Source: Pedobacter sp. MC2016-05 (GTDB lineage Bacteria; Bacteroidota; Bacteroidia; Sphingobacteriales; Sphingobacteriaceae). From it: a DNA stretch of 64,000 nt. Position 1 is the first letter of the stretch, and the number at the start of each line of letters is the position of its first letter. Positions 29,129-38,121 of this stretch are shown one piece after another. Below the pieces are notes generated by a model. That model saw only the letters and a program-made list of their open reading frames with translations. It had not been told where the DNA came from and ran no database searches. The stretch is from positions 217,171-281,170 of the forward strand of contig NZ_JAPIVT010000006.1 of the NCBI RefSeq assembly GCF_026239735.1, in the 5' to 3' direction. The position numbers and the translations under genes were made by a program.

Positions 29129-29312
29129 ATCATTTAAACGAATAAAAACCTAATTTGTTTAACGGCTAGTTTAAACATATTTGCCGCCAGAGAATCCGTG
29201 ATTTATTACGGTAAGCTTCTCTTAAATGCTTATTGAACATCCCATAATGGCAACCAAAAACATCCAGGTCAGAAACTGCTATTCCATACGCCTCACAAAA
29301 AATAGGGCAAAA

Positions 29313-29340
29313 AAAAATCCTGACTTTCATCAGGATTTTT
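29313..29340. terminator. Terminator after rpsJ
   Basis: AAAAATCCTGA (29313-29323) pairs perfectly with TCAGGATTTTT (29330-29340) over a 6-base loop. On the minus strand it ends in a run of T directly after rpsJ, so the str operon stops here rather than continuing into rplC. Confidence 0.9.
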
Positions 29341-29357
29341 AATCTTTTTAAAATCAA

Positions 29358-29663
29358 TTAAACTTTGATTTCAACTTCAACACCGCTAGGTAATTCAAGT
29401 TTCATTAAAGCATCAACTGTTTTAGAGTTAGAGCTATAAATATCTAATAAGCGTTTGTAAGCGCATAATTGAAATTGCTCCCTAGCTTTTTTGTTAACGT
29501 GTGGAGAACGTAAAACAGTAAAGATTTTTTTCTCTGTAGGAAGTGGAATTGGACCACTTACAACTGCACCCGTAGGTTTAACAGTTTTTACGATTTTCTC
29601 AGCAGATTTATCTACCAAGTTGTAATCGTAAGATTTTAATTTAATTCTGATTCTTTGGCTCAT
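29358..29663 (-). CDS. rpsJ: 30S ribosomal protein S10
   Basis: 101 residues: [20 protein letters not shown], the loop [20 protein letters not shown] and [17 protein letters not shown]. Also the antitermination factor NusE. It is the last gene of the str operon here; a terminator follows at once, and rplC is 8.3 kb away. Confidence 0.98.
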   Translation of the reverse strand: MSQRIRIKLKSYDYNLVDKSAEKIVKTVKPTGAVVSGPIPLPTEKKIFTVLRSPHVNKKAREQFQLCAYKRLLDIYSSNSKTVDALMKLELPSGVEVEIKV

Positions 29664-29724
29664 CTTATTTTTAATTATGATTTCCTGTTAGAGCTATTAA
29701 CAACAGAAATCGGATTTATTTTTG

Positions 29725-29790
29725 AGATTTGAGAAATGAGATATAAGACGTGAGACAAATCTCAATACTCATATCTCAATGCTCACATCT
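29725..29790. repeat. 30-nt-armed palindrome of GAGATATGAG units, fusA-rpsJ spacer
   Basis: Arm 29725-29754 and the reverse complement of 29761-29790 match at 23 of 30 positions with a 6-base loop. The arms read as tandem GAGATTTGAG/AAATGAGATAT variants. The same unit is used at 8563-8698. It occupies half of the 131-base spacer. Confidence 0.65.
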
Positions 29791-29794
29791 AATA

Positions 29795-31909
29795 TTAGTC
29801 TTCAGATTTTACTCTTCCTTTTGATTTAGCAATTACTTCATCTTGTACGTTTTTAGGCGCTGCTTCATAATGATCAAATTCCATTGTAGAAGTTGCACGA
29901 CCTGAAGTGATAGTACGTAACTGCGTTACATAACCAAACATTTCAGAAAGAGGCACAGTTGCTTTAATTACTTGGGCACCGTTACGTGTATCCATACCTA
30001 ATAACTGACCACGACGACGGTTCATATCACCGATTACATCACCCATGTTTTCTTCAGGGGTTAAGATTTCGATTTTCATGATTGGCTCCATCAAAGTTGG
30101 TTTACATTTAGGTAAAGCTTCACGATATGCCATTTTAGCTGCAAGCTCAAATGATAAAGCATCTGAATCGACTGCGTGGAATGAACCATCAATCAAACGT
30201 ACTTTCATATCAGGAAGTGGATAACCTGCTAACACACCGTTAACCATCGCTGCGGCGAAACCTTTTTCTACTGAAGGAATAAACTCACGTGGAATTGAAC
30301 CACCTGTAATTTCGTTTACGAATTGTAAACCACCTTTTTCAAAATCAGCATCGATTGGCGAGATAACAACTTGGATATCGGCAAATTTACCGCGACCACC
30401 AGATTGTTTCTTATAAGTTTCACGGTGTTGAGTAGTACCGAAAATAGCTTCTTTGTAAGCTACCTGTGGTGCACCTTGGTTAACTTCAACTTTAAATTCG
30501 CGTTTTAAACGGTCAATTAAAATATCTAAGTGTAACTCACCCATACCAGAGATAACCGTTTGACCAGTTTCTTGATCAGTTTGAACTCTAAAAGTAGGAT
30601 CTTCTTCAGCCAATTTAGCTAAGCCCATACCCAATTTATCAACGTCAGCTTGAGTTTTAGGCTCAATAGCTAAGCCGATAACTGGCTCAGGGAAATCCAT
30701 AGATTCTAAAACGATTGGGTGTTTCTCATCACATAGTGTATCACCAGTTTTGATATCTTTAAATCCAACTACAGCAGCAATATCACCAGCAGCCACGTTT
30801 GGCACTGGGTTTTGCTTGTTAGCATGCATTTGGAAGATACGAGAAATACGCTCTTTACTTTCAGAACGAGCATTGTATATGTAAGAACCAGCTTCTAAGT
30901 TACCCGAGTAAACACGGATAAAACATAAACGGCCTACAAATGGGTCAGTTGCAATTTTAAATGCTAAAGCTGCAAATGGCTCAGTAATGCTTGGTTTTAA
31001 TAAAACTTCTTCGTTAGTATCTGGGTTAGTACCAATTACACCTTCGCTATCCATAGGTGAAGGCAATAATTCCATCACATAATCAAGCATAGTTTGTACA
31101 CCTTTGTTTTTAAAAGATGAACCACAAACCATAGGAACAATTTTAGCATCTAAAACAGCCGCACGTAAAGCATCTAAAATTTCACGCTCAGTAATCGAGT
31201 TAGGATCTTCGAAGAATTTCTCCATCAAAGTCTCATCATAATCAGCTACTGATTCTAGTAATTTTTCTCTCCATTCAGCAACCTCATCTAACATATCATC
31301 AGGAATTGGTACTTCAGTAAAGGTCATACCTTTATCATGCTCATTCCAAACAATACCACGGTTGTTAATTAAATCAACCACACCTTTAAATGCATCTTCA
31401 GAACCGATAGGTAATTGCAATGGAACTGCATTACTACCTAACATATCTTTAACCTGCTTAACAACTTTTAAGAAGTCAGCTCCAGAACGGTCCATTTTGT
31501 TAACGAAACCAATACGAGGAACCGCATAGTTGTTGGCTAAACGCCAGTTGGTTTCTGATTGAGGCTCAACACCATCAACTGCAGAAAACAAGAATACCAA
31601 ACCATCTAATACACGTAACGAACGGTTTACCTCTACGGTAAAATCCACGTGACCTGGTGTATCAATAACGTTTACATGATATTTTTGACCTCTGTAATTC
31701 CAATCAACAGTAGTTGCAGCAGAAGTAATGGTAATACCACGCTCTTGCTCTTGTGCCATCCAGTCCATTGTTGCAGCACCTTCGTGCACCTCACCAATTT
31801 TATGACTCACACCAGCATAATAAAGGATACGCTCTGTTGTTGTAGTTTTACCTGCATCAATGTGAGCTGCAATTCCAATATTTCTTGTAAATTTTAAATC
31901 TCTTGCCAT
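29795..31909 (-). CDS. fusA: Elongation factor G
   Basis: 704 residues, full length. G1 ([15 protein letters not shown]), switch I/II ([20 protein letters not shown]) and G4 (NKMD) motifs are intact, followed by domains II-V. It drives tRNA-mRNA translocation and ribosome recycling. Position between rpsG and rpsJ is standard. Confidence 0.98.
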   Translation of the reverse strand: MARDLKFTRNIGIAAHIDAGKTTTTERILYYAGVSHKIGEVHEGAATMDWMAQEQERGITITSAATTVDWNYRGQKYHVNVIDTPGHVDFTVEVNRSLRVLDGLVFLFSAVDGVEPQSETNWRLANNYAVPRIGFVNKMDRSGADFLKVVKQVKDMLGSNAVPLQLPIGSEDAFKGVVDLINNRGIVWNEHDKGMTFTEVPIPDDMLDEVAEWREKLLESVADYDETLMEKFFEDPNSITEREILDALRAAVLDAKIVPMVCGSSFKNKGVQTMLDYVMELLPSPMDSEGVIGTNPDTNEEVLLKPSITEPFAALAFKIATDPFVGRLCFIRVYSGNLEAGSYIYNARSESKERISRIFQMHANKQNPVPNVAAGDIAAVVGFKDIKTGDTLCDEKHPIVLESMDFPEPVIGLAIEPKTQADVDKLGMGLAKLAEEDPTFRVQTDQETGQTVISGMGELHLDILIDRLKREFKVEVNQGAPQVAYKEAIFGTTQHRETYKKQSGGRGKFADIQVVISPIDADFEKGGLQFVNEITGGSIPREFIPSVEKGFAAAMVNGVLAGYPLPDMKVRLIDGSFHAVDSDALSFELAAKMAYREALPKCKPTLMEPIMKIEILTPEENMGDVIGDMNRRRGQLLGMDTRNGAQVIKATVPLSEMFGYVTQLRTITSGRATSTMEFDHYEAAPKNVQDEVIAKSKGRVKSED

Positions 31910-31940
31910 CTTATGTTTTTGATTTATCTGATTTTAAATG

Positions 31941-32037
31941 ATTACACCGATTATGTAAAAACAAATCGGTGTAATTTATCTAATCAGTATAATCTTCTAA
32001 TTAAATCTGTGTAATCTTACTAATCTGTTAATCCTAA
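31941..32037. repeat. Perfect 12-bp hairpin plus TAATCTGTGTAATC unit tract, rpsG-fusA spacer
   Basis: ATTACACCGATT (31941-31952) pairs perfectly with AATCGGTGTAAT (31964-31975). It is followed by a degenerate tandem tract of TAATCTTCTAAT / AATCTGTGTAATC units to about 32037. The 131-base spacer contains no ORF. Confidence 0.65.
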
Positions 32038-32040
32038 TTA

Positions 32041-32508
32041 CTAGAATCTGAAGTGAGAGAACGCTTTGTTAGCCTCAGCCATTTTGTGCGTATCTTCTTT
32101 CTTCTTAACAGCAGCACCTTCACCTTTAGCAGCAGCTACCATTTCACCAGCTAATTTCTCTTTCATGGTTTTTTCGCCACGTTTACGAGCGTATGAAATT
32201 AACCATTTCATACCTAAAGCCGTTTTACGTTCTGGTCTAACCTCAGTTGGAACCTGGAAGTTAGCACCACCAACACGACGAGATTTAACCTCTACAGCTG
32301 GCATAATGTTAGTTAAAGCACGTTTGAAGATCTCTAAACCGTTTTCGCCTGCTTTTTTCTCAGCAATTTCAACAGCATCGTAAAAAATAGAGTAGGCGAT
32401 AGATTTTTTTCCATCGTACATCATATTGTTTACAAAACGAGTTACTTGAACATCGTTAAATTTTGGATCAGGAAGAATAATTCTCTTTTTTGGTTTTGAC
32501 TTTCTCAT
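32041..32508 (-). CDS. rpsG: 30S ribosomal protein S7
   Basis: 155 residues: [20 protein letters not shown], the core [20 protein letters not shown] and the C-terminal [15 protein letters not shown]. Initiates 3'-domain assembly of the 30S subunit. Between rpsL and fusA. Confidence 0.98.
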   Translation of the reverse strand: MRKSKPKKRIILPDPKFNDVQVTRFVNNMMYDGKKSIAYSIFYDAVEIAEKKAGENGLEIFKRALTNIMPAVEVKSRRVGGANFQVPTEVRPERKTALGMKWLISYARKRGEKTMKEKLAGEMVAAAKGEGAAVKKKEDTHKMAEANKAFSHFRF

Positions 32509-32525
32509 TTCTTATTTCCTCCCGA

Positions 32526-32939
32526 TTATTTTTTCTTTCCTTTAGCAGGAGCTGCAGCAGCTTGACCTGGTTTAGGACGTTTAGTACCATATTTCGAACG
32601 ACGTTGGTTACGACCAGCAACGCCTGATGTATCTAATGCACCACGGATGATGTGGTAACGTACACCTGGTAAATCTTTCACACGACCACCACGAATCAAA
32701 ACGATTGAGTGTTCTTGTAAGTTGTGACCTTCCCCAGGAATGTATGCATTCACCTCTTTACCGTTCGTTAAACGAACACGGGCTACTTTACGCATTGCTG
32801 AGTTTGGTTTTTTAGGGGTAGTGGTGTACACACGTGTACATACACCTCTTCGCTGTGGACAGCTGTCCAACGCTGGAGACTTACTCTTGAACTCCAGTGC
32901 TACTCTACCTTTTCTAACTAATTGTTGAATAGTTGGCAT
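32526..32939 (-). CDS. rpsL: 30S ribosomal protein S12
   Basis: 137 residues. The two conserved loops at the decoding centre are present: [20 protein letters not shown] and [18 protein letters not shown], with the lysines that can mutate to streptomycin resistance in wild-type state. First gene of the str operon. Confidence 0.98.
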   Translation of the reverse strand: MPTIQQLVRKGRVALEFKSKSPALDSCPQRRGVCTRVYTTTPKKPNSAMRKVARVRLTNGKEVNAYIPGEGHNLQEHSIVLIRGGRVKDLPGVRYHIIRGALDTSGVAGRNQRRSKYGTKRPKPGQAAAAPAKGKKK

Positions 32940-33014
32940 TGTGCTTTTTTAATTTTTTATTTAATTATTTACCGCTCCCCCGGCATCCTCGCAGATAGCC
33001 CATAAAACGGACTG

Positions 33015-33046
33015 CAAAAGTAGAACAATTCTTTTTATAAATCAAG
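33015..33046 (-). promoter_or_regulatory. Promoter of the str operon
   Basis: On the minus strand CTTG (33043-33046) is followed after 20 bases by TACTTTTG (33015-33022), matching TAnnTTTG. The leader to rpsL is about 70 bases and begins with a G/C-rich stretch. Confidence 0.7.
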
Positions 33047-33130
33047 GGGTTAGCGCAAAAAATTTAGCGGGTTGAGTTTTTAGTTTGGAGTTGAAGATTA
33101 AGGGGTTGCGAATTTAAGCGGAAACCAAAT

Positions 33131-33541
33131 TTACCTGCCCACAGCGGTAACATCAATTTCTATCTGCATCCCATCTAATGCTAGTCTCGAAACTGGTATT
33201 AGAGTATTCACCGGAAACTTCAAATCAGGCCAAATTTTTTGAGACACAGCAATCAATACTTCATGCTTACTTGAATCATAGTCAACCACAAGTGTGGTCA
33301 ACTTTACAACATCACTCCACAGCAATCCTTCACTTTTAAGTGCGATCTCGATATTTTCAAACACAATATCTACCTGTACCTTAAAATCATCACTTAAAAC
33401 ACCATCCATATTGCTACCACCTTGCCCTGCTATAAATACCATTTTACTATTGGAGTTAACGGTTGCCATATGAGAGTACCCATGAGGTTTTGGATCATAT
33501 AATCCTTCAGGACTTTTTATTTCGAAATTCTCGTTTTTCAT
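33131..33541 (-). CDS. RidA (YjgF/YER057c) family protein
   Basis: 136 residues. The conserved pattern AGQGGSNMDGVL, then DVVKLTTLVVDY and the C-terminal LIPVSRLALDGMQIEIDVTAV is that of the RidA fold, although the usual PVSR-type ending of active imine deaminases is slightly changed. The family hydrolyses reactive enamine/imine intermediates or binds small metabolites. It forms a single-gene unit. Confidence 0.9.
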   Translation of the reverse strand: MKNENFEIKSPEGLYDPKPHGYSHMATVNSNSKMVFIAGQGGSNMDGVLSDDFKVQVDIVFENIEIALKSEGLLWSDVVKLTTLVVDYDSSKHEVLIAVSQKIWPDLKFPVNTLIPVSRLALDGMQIEIDVTAVGR

Positions 33542-33662
33542 CTGCTATAATTAAAGGTGGAAGATAAACAGACTGGATTCCCTAATCGTCAGCGAAACGT
33601 AATAGCTGATTTGATGTAACAACGAATGTAAGACAGTTAACTTAGCACGAGGGATGAAAATT

Positions 33663-33715
33663 AATTCACCGTACTTCTCGGATCGAAAAACGAATGTCTT
33701 CTATCCTACAGTTTG
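33663..33715 (-). pseudogene. Remnant of an outer membrane protein C-terminus, related to the gene at 34495
   Basis: On the minus strand AACTGTA joins GGATAGAAGACATTCG, then CCGAGAAGTACGGTGAATTA. All three pieces occur at the 3' end of the gene at 34495 (encoding RIEDIRF and PRSTVN plus stop), but here with internal deletions and a frame change. It is a decayed partial copy, oriented the same way. Confidence 0.65.
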
Positions 33716-33911
33716 TGCTCTAATTTTATGATTTCTAGTGGAGACGGTAGTAAAATTTTATTTTGAGATTCTTCACGATGCTCAATTGATAGTGTGAGCA
33801 ATTCAAGTTCATCAGATTGCTTAGAGTCTAGCACAATATCATTTCCTACTAACGAATAGGCCTTTCTGAAGCTAACTCATACTCTTCCTGTATTTTAACT
33901 ATTTTTAACAT
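33706..33911 (-). pseudogene. Frameshifted HigA-type antitoxin fragment
   Basis: From ATG at 33911 the frame reads MLKIVKIQEEYELASE and stops after ~20 codons; shifting by one base gives a continuous AYSLVGNDIVLDSKQSDELE, LLTLSIEHREESQN and PSPLEIIKLEHKL ending at 33706. The combined pattern is the N-terminal helical part of HigA-family antitoxins (ELELLTLLIE.., P.P.EAIKF). The helix-turn-helix domain is missing, and no HigB toxin is adjacent. The 3' end runs into the outer membrane protein remnant. Confidence 0.6.
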
Positions 33912-33941
33912 AGCTTATTTCCCTCTCATATTGAGTTTCAT

Positions 33942-34400
33942 TTAATTACAATCCTTAAAACCATCTTTTAGAACTTTCAATTTAGCGGCTGCAGCCTCCA
34001 ATTCTTTTGGTGGTTTGCCATAATCATAAGTGATTTTATGAGTTTTCCCATCTGCTGTTACCGAAATCCATTCCGCTCCGCCATCGGCACAATCTGGGCA
34101 ACCAATCACTTCAGGCAAATTAGCAATCTGGCTCCCATTTAATAAATCTTTAATTGAATTCACTTCTTCATCAGAAATGTTTTTGGAACAAGTTTTTGTA
34201 TCAGGTGTTTGTCCATGTTTGCTTTTTGTAAAAGTAAGTTTAGCATCACTAATTGAAATACTTTGAACACAATATCCACCGCACATTCCAAAAGAAGTAC
34301 CATAACTAATACTATTTAAATTTTTGATTTTGCCCTTCTTACAGGTTGCGAAAAGTAAAACACTTAAAACACCCACCATAAAAATTAGATTCGCTTTCAT
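33942..34400 (-). CDS. Putative lipoprotein of unknown function
   Basis: 152 residues from the ATG at 34400 (an upstream TTG adds two). Signal sequence MKANLIFMVGVLSVLLFATC with C20 as probable lipidation site. Mature part has cysteine pairs CGGYC and GCPDCADGG, which could bind metal or form disulfides. No family recognised. Confidence 0.75.
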   Translation of the reverse strand: MKANLIFMVGVLSVLLFATCKKGKIKNLNSISYGTSFGMCGGYCVQSISISDAKLTFTKSKHGQTPDTKTCSKNISDEEVNSIKDLLNGSQIANLPEVIGCPDCADGGAEWISVTADGKTHKITYDYGKPPKELEAAAAKLKVLKDGFKDCN

Positions 34401-34446
34401 ACGCAAATTGGATTATATTTAAAGATAAGATTTATCCTTAATAAAA

Positions 34447-34476
34447 AATCGCAAAAACTTAGGTAGTCTTGCGGTT
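34447..34476 (-). terminator. Terminator after the outer membrane receptor gene
   Basis: AATCGCAA (34447-34454) pairs with TTGCGGTT (34469-34476), followed on the minus strand by TTTTTTAT. It lies 19 bases beyond the stop of the gene at 34495. Confidence 0.7.
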
Positions 34477-34494
34477 TAAATCTTTCATTATTTC

Positions 34495-37308
34495 CTAATT
34501 CACCGTACTTCTTGGATTACTTTTCTCACTCTTAACGCCAACCTTTGTAATCTTATAATTCAACGAAACATAAAAATATCTGGTGATTGAGTTAAAACGA
34601 ATGTCTTCTATCCTACTGCCATTTACAGTTCTGTCGATATTGGTATTTTGATTTAAAATATCAAATCCTTTTAAGCTTAGTGTTATTCTACGCTGCATAA
34701 AATATTGATCTAAACCAGCATTGAGCAGAAATACATTGTTGTTAAAACCATCGGCTCTACCGGCAGCCCCATTGTGGTTTAATTCTGTATTGATCCTCGT
34801 ATTTTTAATAAACTCATAGCTTAGGCTAGCACTATTTGAGAAATTAAAATATTTATTATCCAGCGCACTTGGCTGCGAATTATTTACCTTGCTATATTGT
34901 ACTCCGATATAAATTCCGGCGTTTAATTTGTCATCAATATCATAATTAAAGTTTGCATTCGGTCCAAAATTATATCGATTGGTGATATTTTTCTCCTGGT
35001 TAATAAATGAAGTGTTGTGCGAAAGTGACAGATTGACTCCATACCCCATTCTTAATCCCTTTAACTTGGTTGGCTGCCCAAAATAAGTGCCGGTATTGAT
35101 GTAATAGTTACCATCTACATTAACGGGCTGAACATATTGTACACCATCTACATAATTGATGCTGTTCCCAACATCATCCAGGGCATAATTCACTAAGAAG
35201 TAACCGTTCCAGTATTTATTATTGTCGGCACTGAACGTATTAAAATTAACTGACATGCGATGACTTTTCCTAGCCTCCAACTCTGGATTACCTATCCTTT
35301 GATAAAGAGGATTGCTGTTATTTTGAACAGGCTGCAAATCATTTACAGAAGGAAGATTCACGTTGGCGTTATAATTCAACTGCAACGTGTGCTTATTCTT
35401 ATTCCTGAAATTGATATTTAACCTTGGCAGAATATTATAATACTTCTTATCAATGTTATTGGTGTTGATACCAGCACTGCTAAAAGTTGAAGCATCCAAC
35501 CCTGTTTCCTGAAATCCTAAACCAAAATTATACGTCCATTCTGTACGGTTATAAATGAGCCCTAGCCTGGCGGTTTGTGTCCATGTTTTGTTCTCGAGTG
35601 TATTCGAAAAGTCATGGACAACAGCATCATAAGTGTTATTTAATGGATTGTAACTTAAGGTTAACTGCTGCGCATCTACTTTACCCTCGTTACGGATATA
35701 AGCTATATTGCTATTCAATTTCTTGTCTACAATCGGGCGAATGTAATTCACAGCAACACTATAGTTTTGAGATTTATTTTCCTGCTCTGCCTGCTGGTTT
35801 AAATCTGTTACATCAACAACCCCAGATCTATAATTGTTTATTAGCGATTTATTTAACCAATTGGAGTTGAAAGTATTTTGCGAACCATTCAAACCAATAA
35901 TAATCGATCCTTTCTTTAATCGCCTTGTGGCAGAAAGCTCTCCAAAAAAAGCAGGGGTAGAATTTCTTTGATCCAGAAGCTGACTACCTTCATTAATTTT
36001 TCCGGTAAGATCAAATGCAGAATTGAAATTCCTATTATTGATATTGGTGGTGTAATTAAGAATTGCATTTGAGCGAAAAGTTAGATCGGTAAGCGAATCG
36101 GGATGGTATTCCACTTTGAAATTGAATCGATGCGCTTGGTTATCAGAATTGCGGTTTGAAACTTCGTCAGTTCTAAGTACATCATCTTGATTAATATCCT
36201 GAACAATCGAAAACCGATTACCTAAACCTTTGCTGAAATATGTGAAGTAGCTACTGCTTAAAGTCAATTTATCCTTTGCACCCCAGCTATTGCTAAAATT
36301 TAGTCCGCCACTGTGCGTAGTTACTTCGCCAATGGCACTATTATCAAAAACGCCTGAACCGCCAATGGTTGTTCGTCCGTTATTTACATTGATGGAAAAT
36401 CCGCCACCTCCGGGAGGGGCAAAAAGGTTACCAATGTTTCCACTGGTAAAACTATTTAAATCTTCGTATTGAAAACTGGCATTACTGACATTATTGCTCA
36501 TCCCTAAAATGGCAAACTGCATTTTTTTGGTGAAGTGGTTGGCGCTTAAATAACCGCTATAGCGATCGGTAGTGCCCCCAGATAAATTGGCATTACCAAA
36601 CCAACCATTCTTTTTATCCTCTTTAATGGTTAGGTTGAGCACCTTTTCTCGTTGTCCATCATCAATTCCCGTGGCTTTTGCCTCCAAGGTTTTGGCATCT
36701 ATTAACTGAACTTTTGCGATCACATCAGCAGGTAAATTTTTGGTGGCCGTTTTTGGGTCGGTACCAAAAAAATCTTTTCCATCAACGGTCAATCGAGTTA
36801 CTTTTTGCCCTTGCACTAAAATGCTACCATCTTTATCAATGGTTACGCCAGGGAGTTTCTTTAACAAATCTTCAACTGCAGCGTTGGGTTGCGTTTTGTA
36901 AGCATCGGCATTAAACTCAACGGTATCTATTTTTACTGTTGCCGTAGCATATTTGCCTGCCACCGAAACATCTTTTAAAGCTATCGCATCCTCTTTTATT
37001 TTCAATACCCCTAAATCAATATTCTTTCCTGAAAAAGTGATGGTTTTTAAAATTGGATTATAGCCCATTGCGGATATTTTCAAGGTATAATCCCCCTTAG
37101 CAATATCTTTAAAAAAGAATTCCCCTGCTTTATTGCTAACCACACCAACTTTTTTATTTGAATCAATTTTGCTTGACAAAATAACACCTACATATTCAAT
37201 TGGTAAGCTTGTTTTACTATCAACGATTTTTCCGGTGATGAAAGCATTCTCCTGTGCGAAGACTTTCGTAGATAAAAGGAATAGAAAAATCAATAAATAA
37301 GGTTTCAT
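34495..37308 (-). CDS. TonB-dependent receptor-like outer membrane beta-barrel protein
   Basis: 937 residues. Signal peptide ending VFAQ; a carboxypeptidase-regulatory-like beta-sandwich at ~22-105 (ITGKIVDSKTSLPIEYVGVI, ISAMGYNP); a plug-like domain (~120-215, VEDLLKKLPGVTIDKDGSI, LTVDGKDFFGTDPKTATKNL); then a ~700-residue asparagine-rich barrel of the Bacteroidota 'outer membrane protein beta-barrel' family. No SusD partner is adjacent, so it is not a SusC of a polysaccharide locus. Ligand unknown. A decayed 3' fragment of a relative lies at 33663. Confidence 0.92.
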   Translation of the reverse strand: MKPYLLIFLFLLSTKVFAQENAFITGKIVDSKTSLPIEYVGVILSSKIDSNKKVGVVSNKAGEFFFKDIAKGDYTLKISAMGYNPILKTITFSGKNIDLGVLKIKEDAIALKDVSVAGKYATATVKIDTVEFNADAYKTQPNAAVEDLLKKLPGVTIDKDGSILVQGQKVTRLTVDGKDFFGTDPKTATKNLPADVIAKVQLIDAKTLEAKATGIDDGQREKVLNLTIKEDKKNGWFGNANLSGGTTDRYSGYLSANHFTKKMQFAILGMSNNVSNASFQYEDLNSFTSGNIGNLFAPPGGGGFSINVNNGRTTIGGSGVFDNSAIGEVTTHSGGLNFSNSWGAKDKLTLSSSYFTYFSKGLGNRFSIVQDINQDDVLRTDEVSNRNSDNQAHRFNFKVEYHPDSLTDLTFRSNAILNYTTNINNRNFNSAFDLTGKINEGSQLLDQRNSTPAFFGELSATRRLKKGSIIIGLNGSQNTFNSNWLNKSLINNYRSGVVDVTDLNQQAEQENKSQNYSVAVNYIRPIVDKKLNSNIAYIRNEGKVDAQQLTLSYNPLNNTYDAVVHDFSNTLENKTWTQTARLGLIYNRTEWTYNFGLGFQETGLDASTFSSAGINTNNIDKKYYNILPRLNINFRNKNKHTLQLNYNANVNLPSVNDLQPVQNNSNPLYQRIGNPELEARKSHRMSVNFNTFSADNNKYWNGYFLVNYALDDVGNSINYVDGVQYVQPVNVDGNYYINTGTYFGQPTKLKGLRMGYGVNLSLSHNTSFINQEKNITNRYNFGPNANFNYDIDDKLNAGIYIGVQYSKVNNSQPSALDNKYFNFSNSASLSYEFIKNTRINTELNHNGAAGRADGFNNNVFLLNAGLDQYFMQRRITLSLKGFDILNQNTNIDRTVNGSRIEDIRFNSITRYFYVSLNYKITKVGVKSEKSNPRSTVN

Positions 37309-37443
37309 ATCTGAATTTGTTTTTTGTTTGGTATTGAGAAGTTAAGCTCAATGTTCAGATATAAGACGCAAGAAAAATTAAAGTGTGACAGTCGACGATT
37401 TATTTTTAATAAAAAACAGTTAAAAGGTTAGCCTAACATCAAC

Positions 37444-37779
37444 CTATTTACTGAGCAATTTGATATTGGTAGCTTTGAACCTATTCTTTATAATTTTACC
37501 AGAAACTTGTGCTTTGCTTACAGCGTTACAGAAACCGTGTTCGCCATGCGCATCGCCAAAATCATCGATGCCTTTTCCATCAACAAAATAAGACTTGCCA
37601 TTTATTCTAATGGCTAGTTCACAATCTTTACCTTTCATTTTAAACTGGCACTCGCCACAAGCAATTTCTACGACTTGGTTAGTGATCAATTGATTTGATG
37701 CCTGTTTTTTAGAGCTAGTTTGGGCTTTTAAACCGAAACTGAATAGTGTAAAAAGAAAAAGGATAGCTACATTTTTCAT
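37444..37779 (-). CDS. DUF6370 family secreted protein
   Basis: 111 residues from the ATG at 37779 (MKNVAILFLFTLFSFGLKAQ). The mature part VVEIACGECQFKMKGKDCEL, RINGKSYFVDGKGIDDFGDA and HGFCNAVSKAQVSGKI has four cysteines and a histidine/aspartate-rich middle, matching what I recall of DUF6370. Probably periplasmic and perhaps metal-binding. Function unknown. Confidence 0.78.
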   Translation of the reverse strand: MKNVAILFLFTLFSFGLKAQTSSKKQASNQLITNQVVEIACGECQFKMKGKDCELAIRINGKSYFVDGKGIDDFGDAHGEHGFCNAVSKAQVSGKIIKNRFKATNIKLLSK

Positions 37780-37845
37780 TATGTCTATTTTTTCCAAATC
37801 TAGCTTTTGTTAGCAAAAGAATCACAAATCTATGTAAAATAAACC

Positions 37846-37909
37846 TGGTAGCAGCGAACACGGATCCCTATATTTCATCGGGAGGAGTAAAGCGTCAGCC
37901 TGCCGGAGG
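37846..37909 (+). repeat. Dispersed ~64-nt repeat, copy 1
   Basis: Contains GCAGCGAACACGGATCCC, TTTCATCGGGAGGAGTAAAG and CGTCAGCCTGCCGGAGG. An inverted second copy with the same order of blocks lies at 44399-44463. The flanking gap 37780-38044 has no ORF; at 38010-38035 it also carries the common fragment GCTCAGGATGACATCC. Confidence 0.6.
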
Positions 37910-38044
37910 TGGGAATAAAAGAACTAATATTTCCCAAGAAGTACCGCAGTAGCGTTTTCGAAATATTTTTTGACACGGAAAAACAGAAAACACAGAAGTT
38001 TAATTCTTTCGCAAAGCTCAGGATGACATCCTAAAAAACAAAAA

Positions 38045-38069
38045 AGGGATATGCAAATTGCACATCCCT
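38045..38069 (-). terminator. Terminator after ahcY
   Basis: GGGAT-A-TGCA, loop AAT, TGCA-C-ATCCC: a near-perfect hairpin at 38046-38068. On the minus strand it is followed by TTTTTTGTTTT. A single REP arm (CTGCCTCGTT CCTCGCAATG) lies between it and ahcY at 38091-38113. Confidence 0.8.
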
Positions 38070-38121
38070 CTTAGCAGCTCATTAATGAGACTGCCTCGTT
38101 CCTCGCAATGACGAGGAGTGA

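Noticed and set aside
29166..29357. 63-codon minus-strand frame between rpsJ and the hydrophilic gene
   Set aside because: It runs through the rpsJ terminator hairpin and the GTTTAAAC upstream element; its product has no protein-like pattern.
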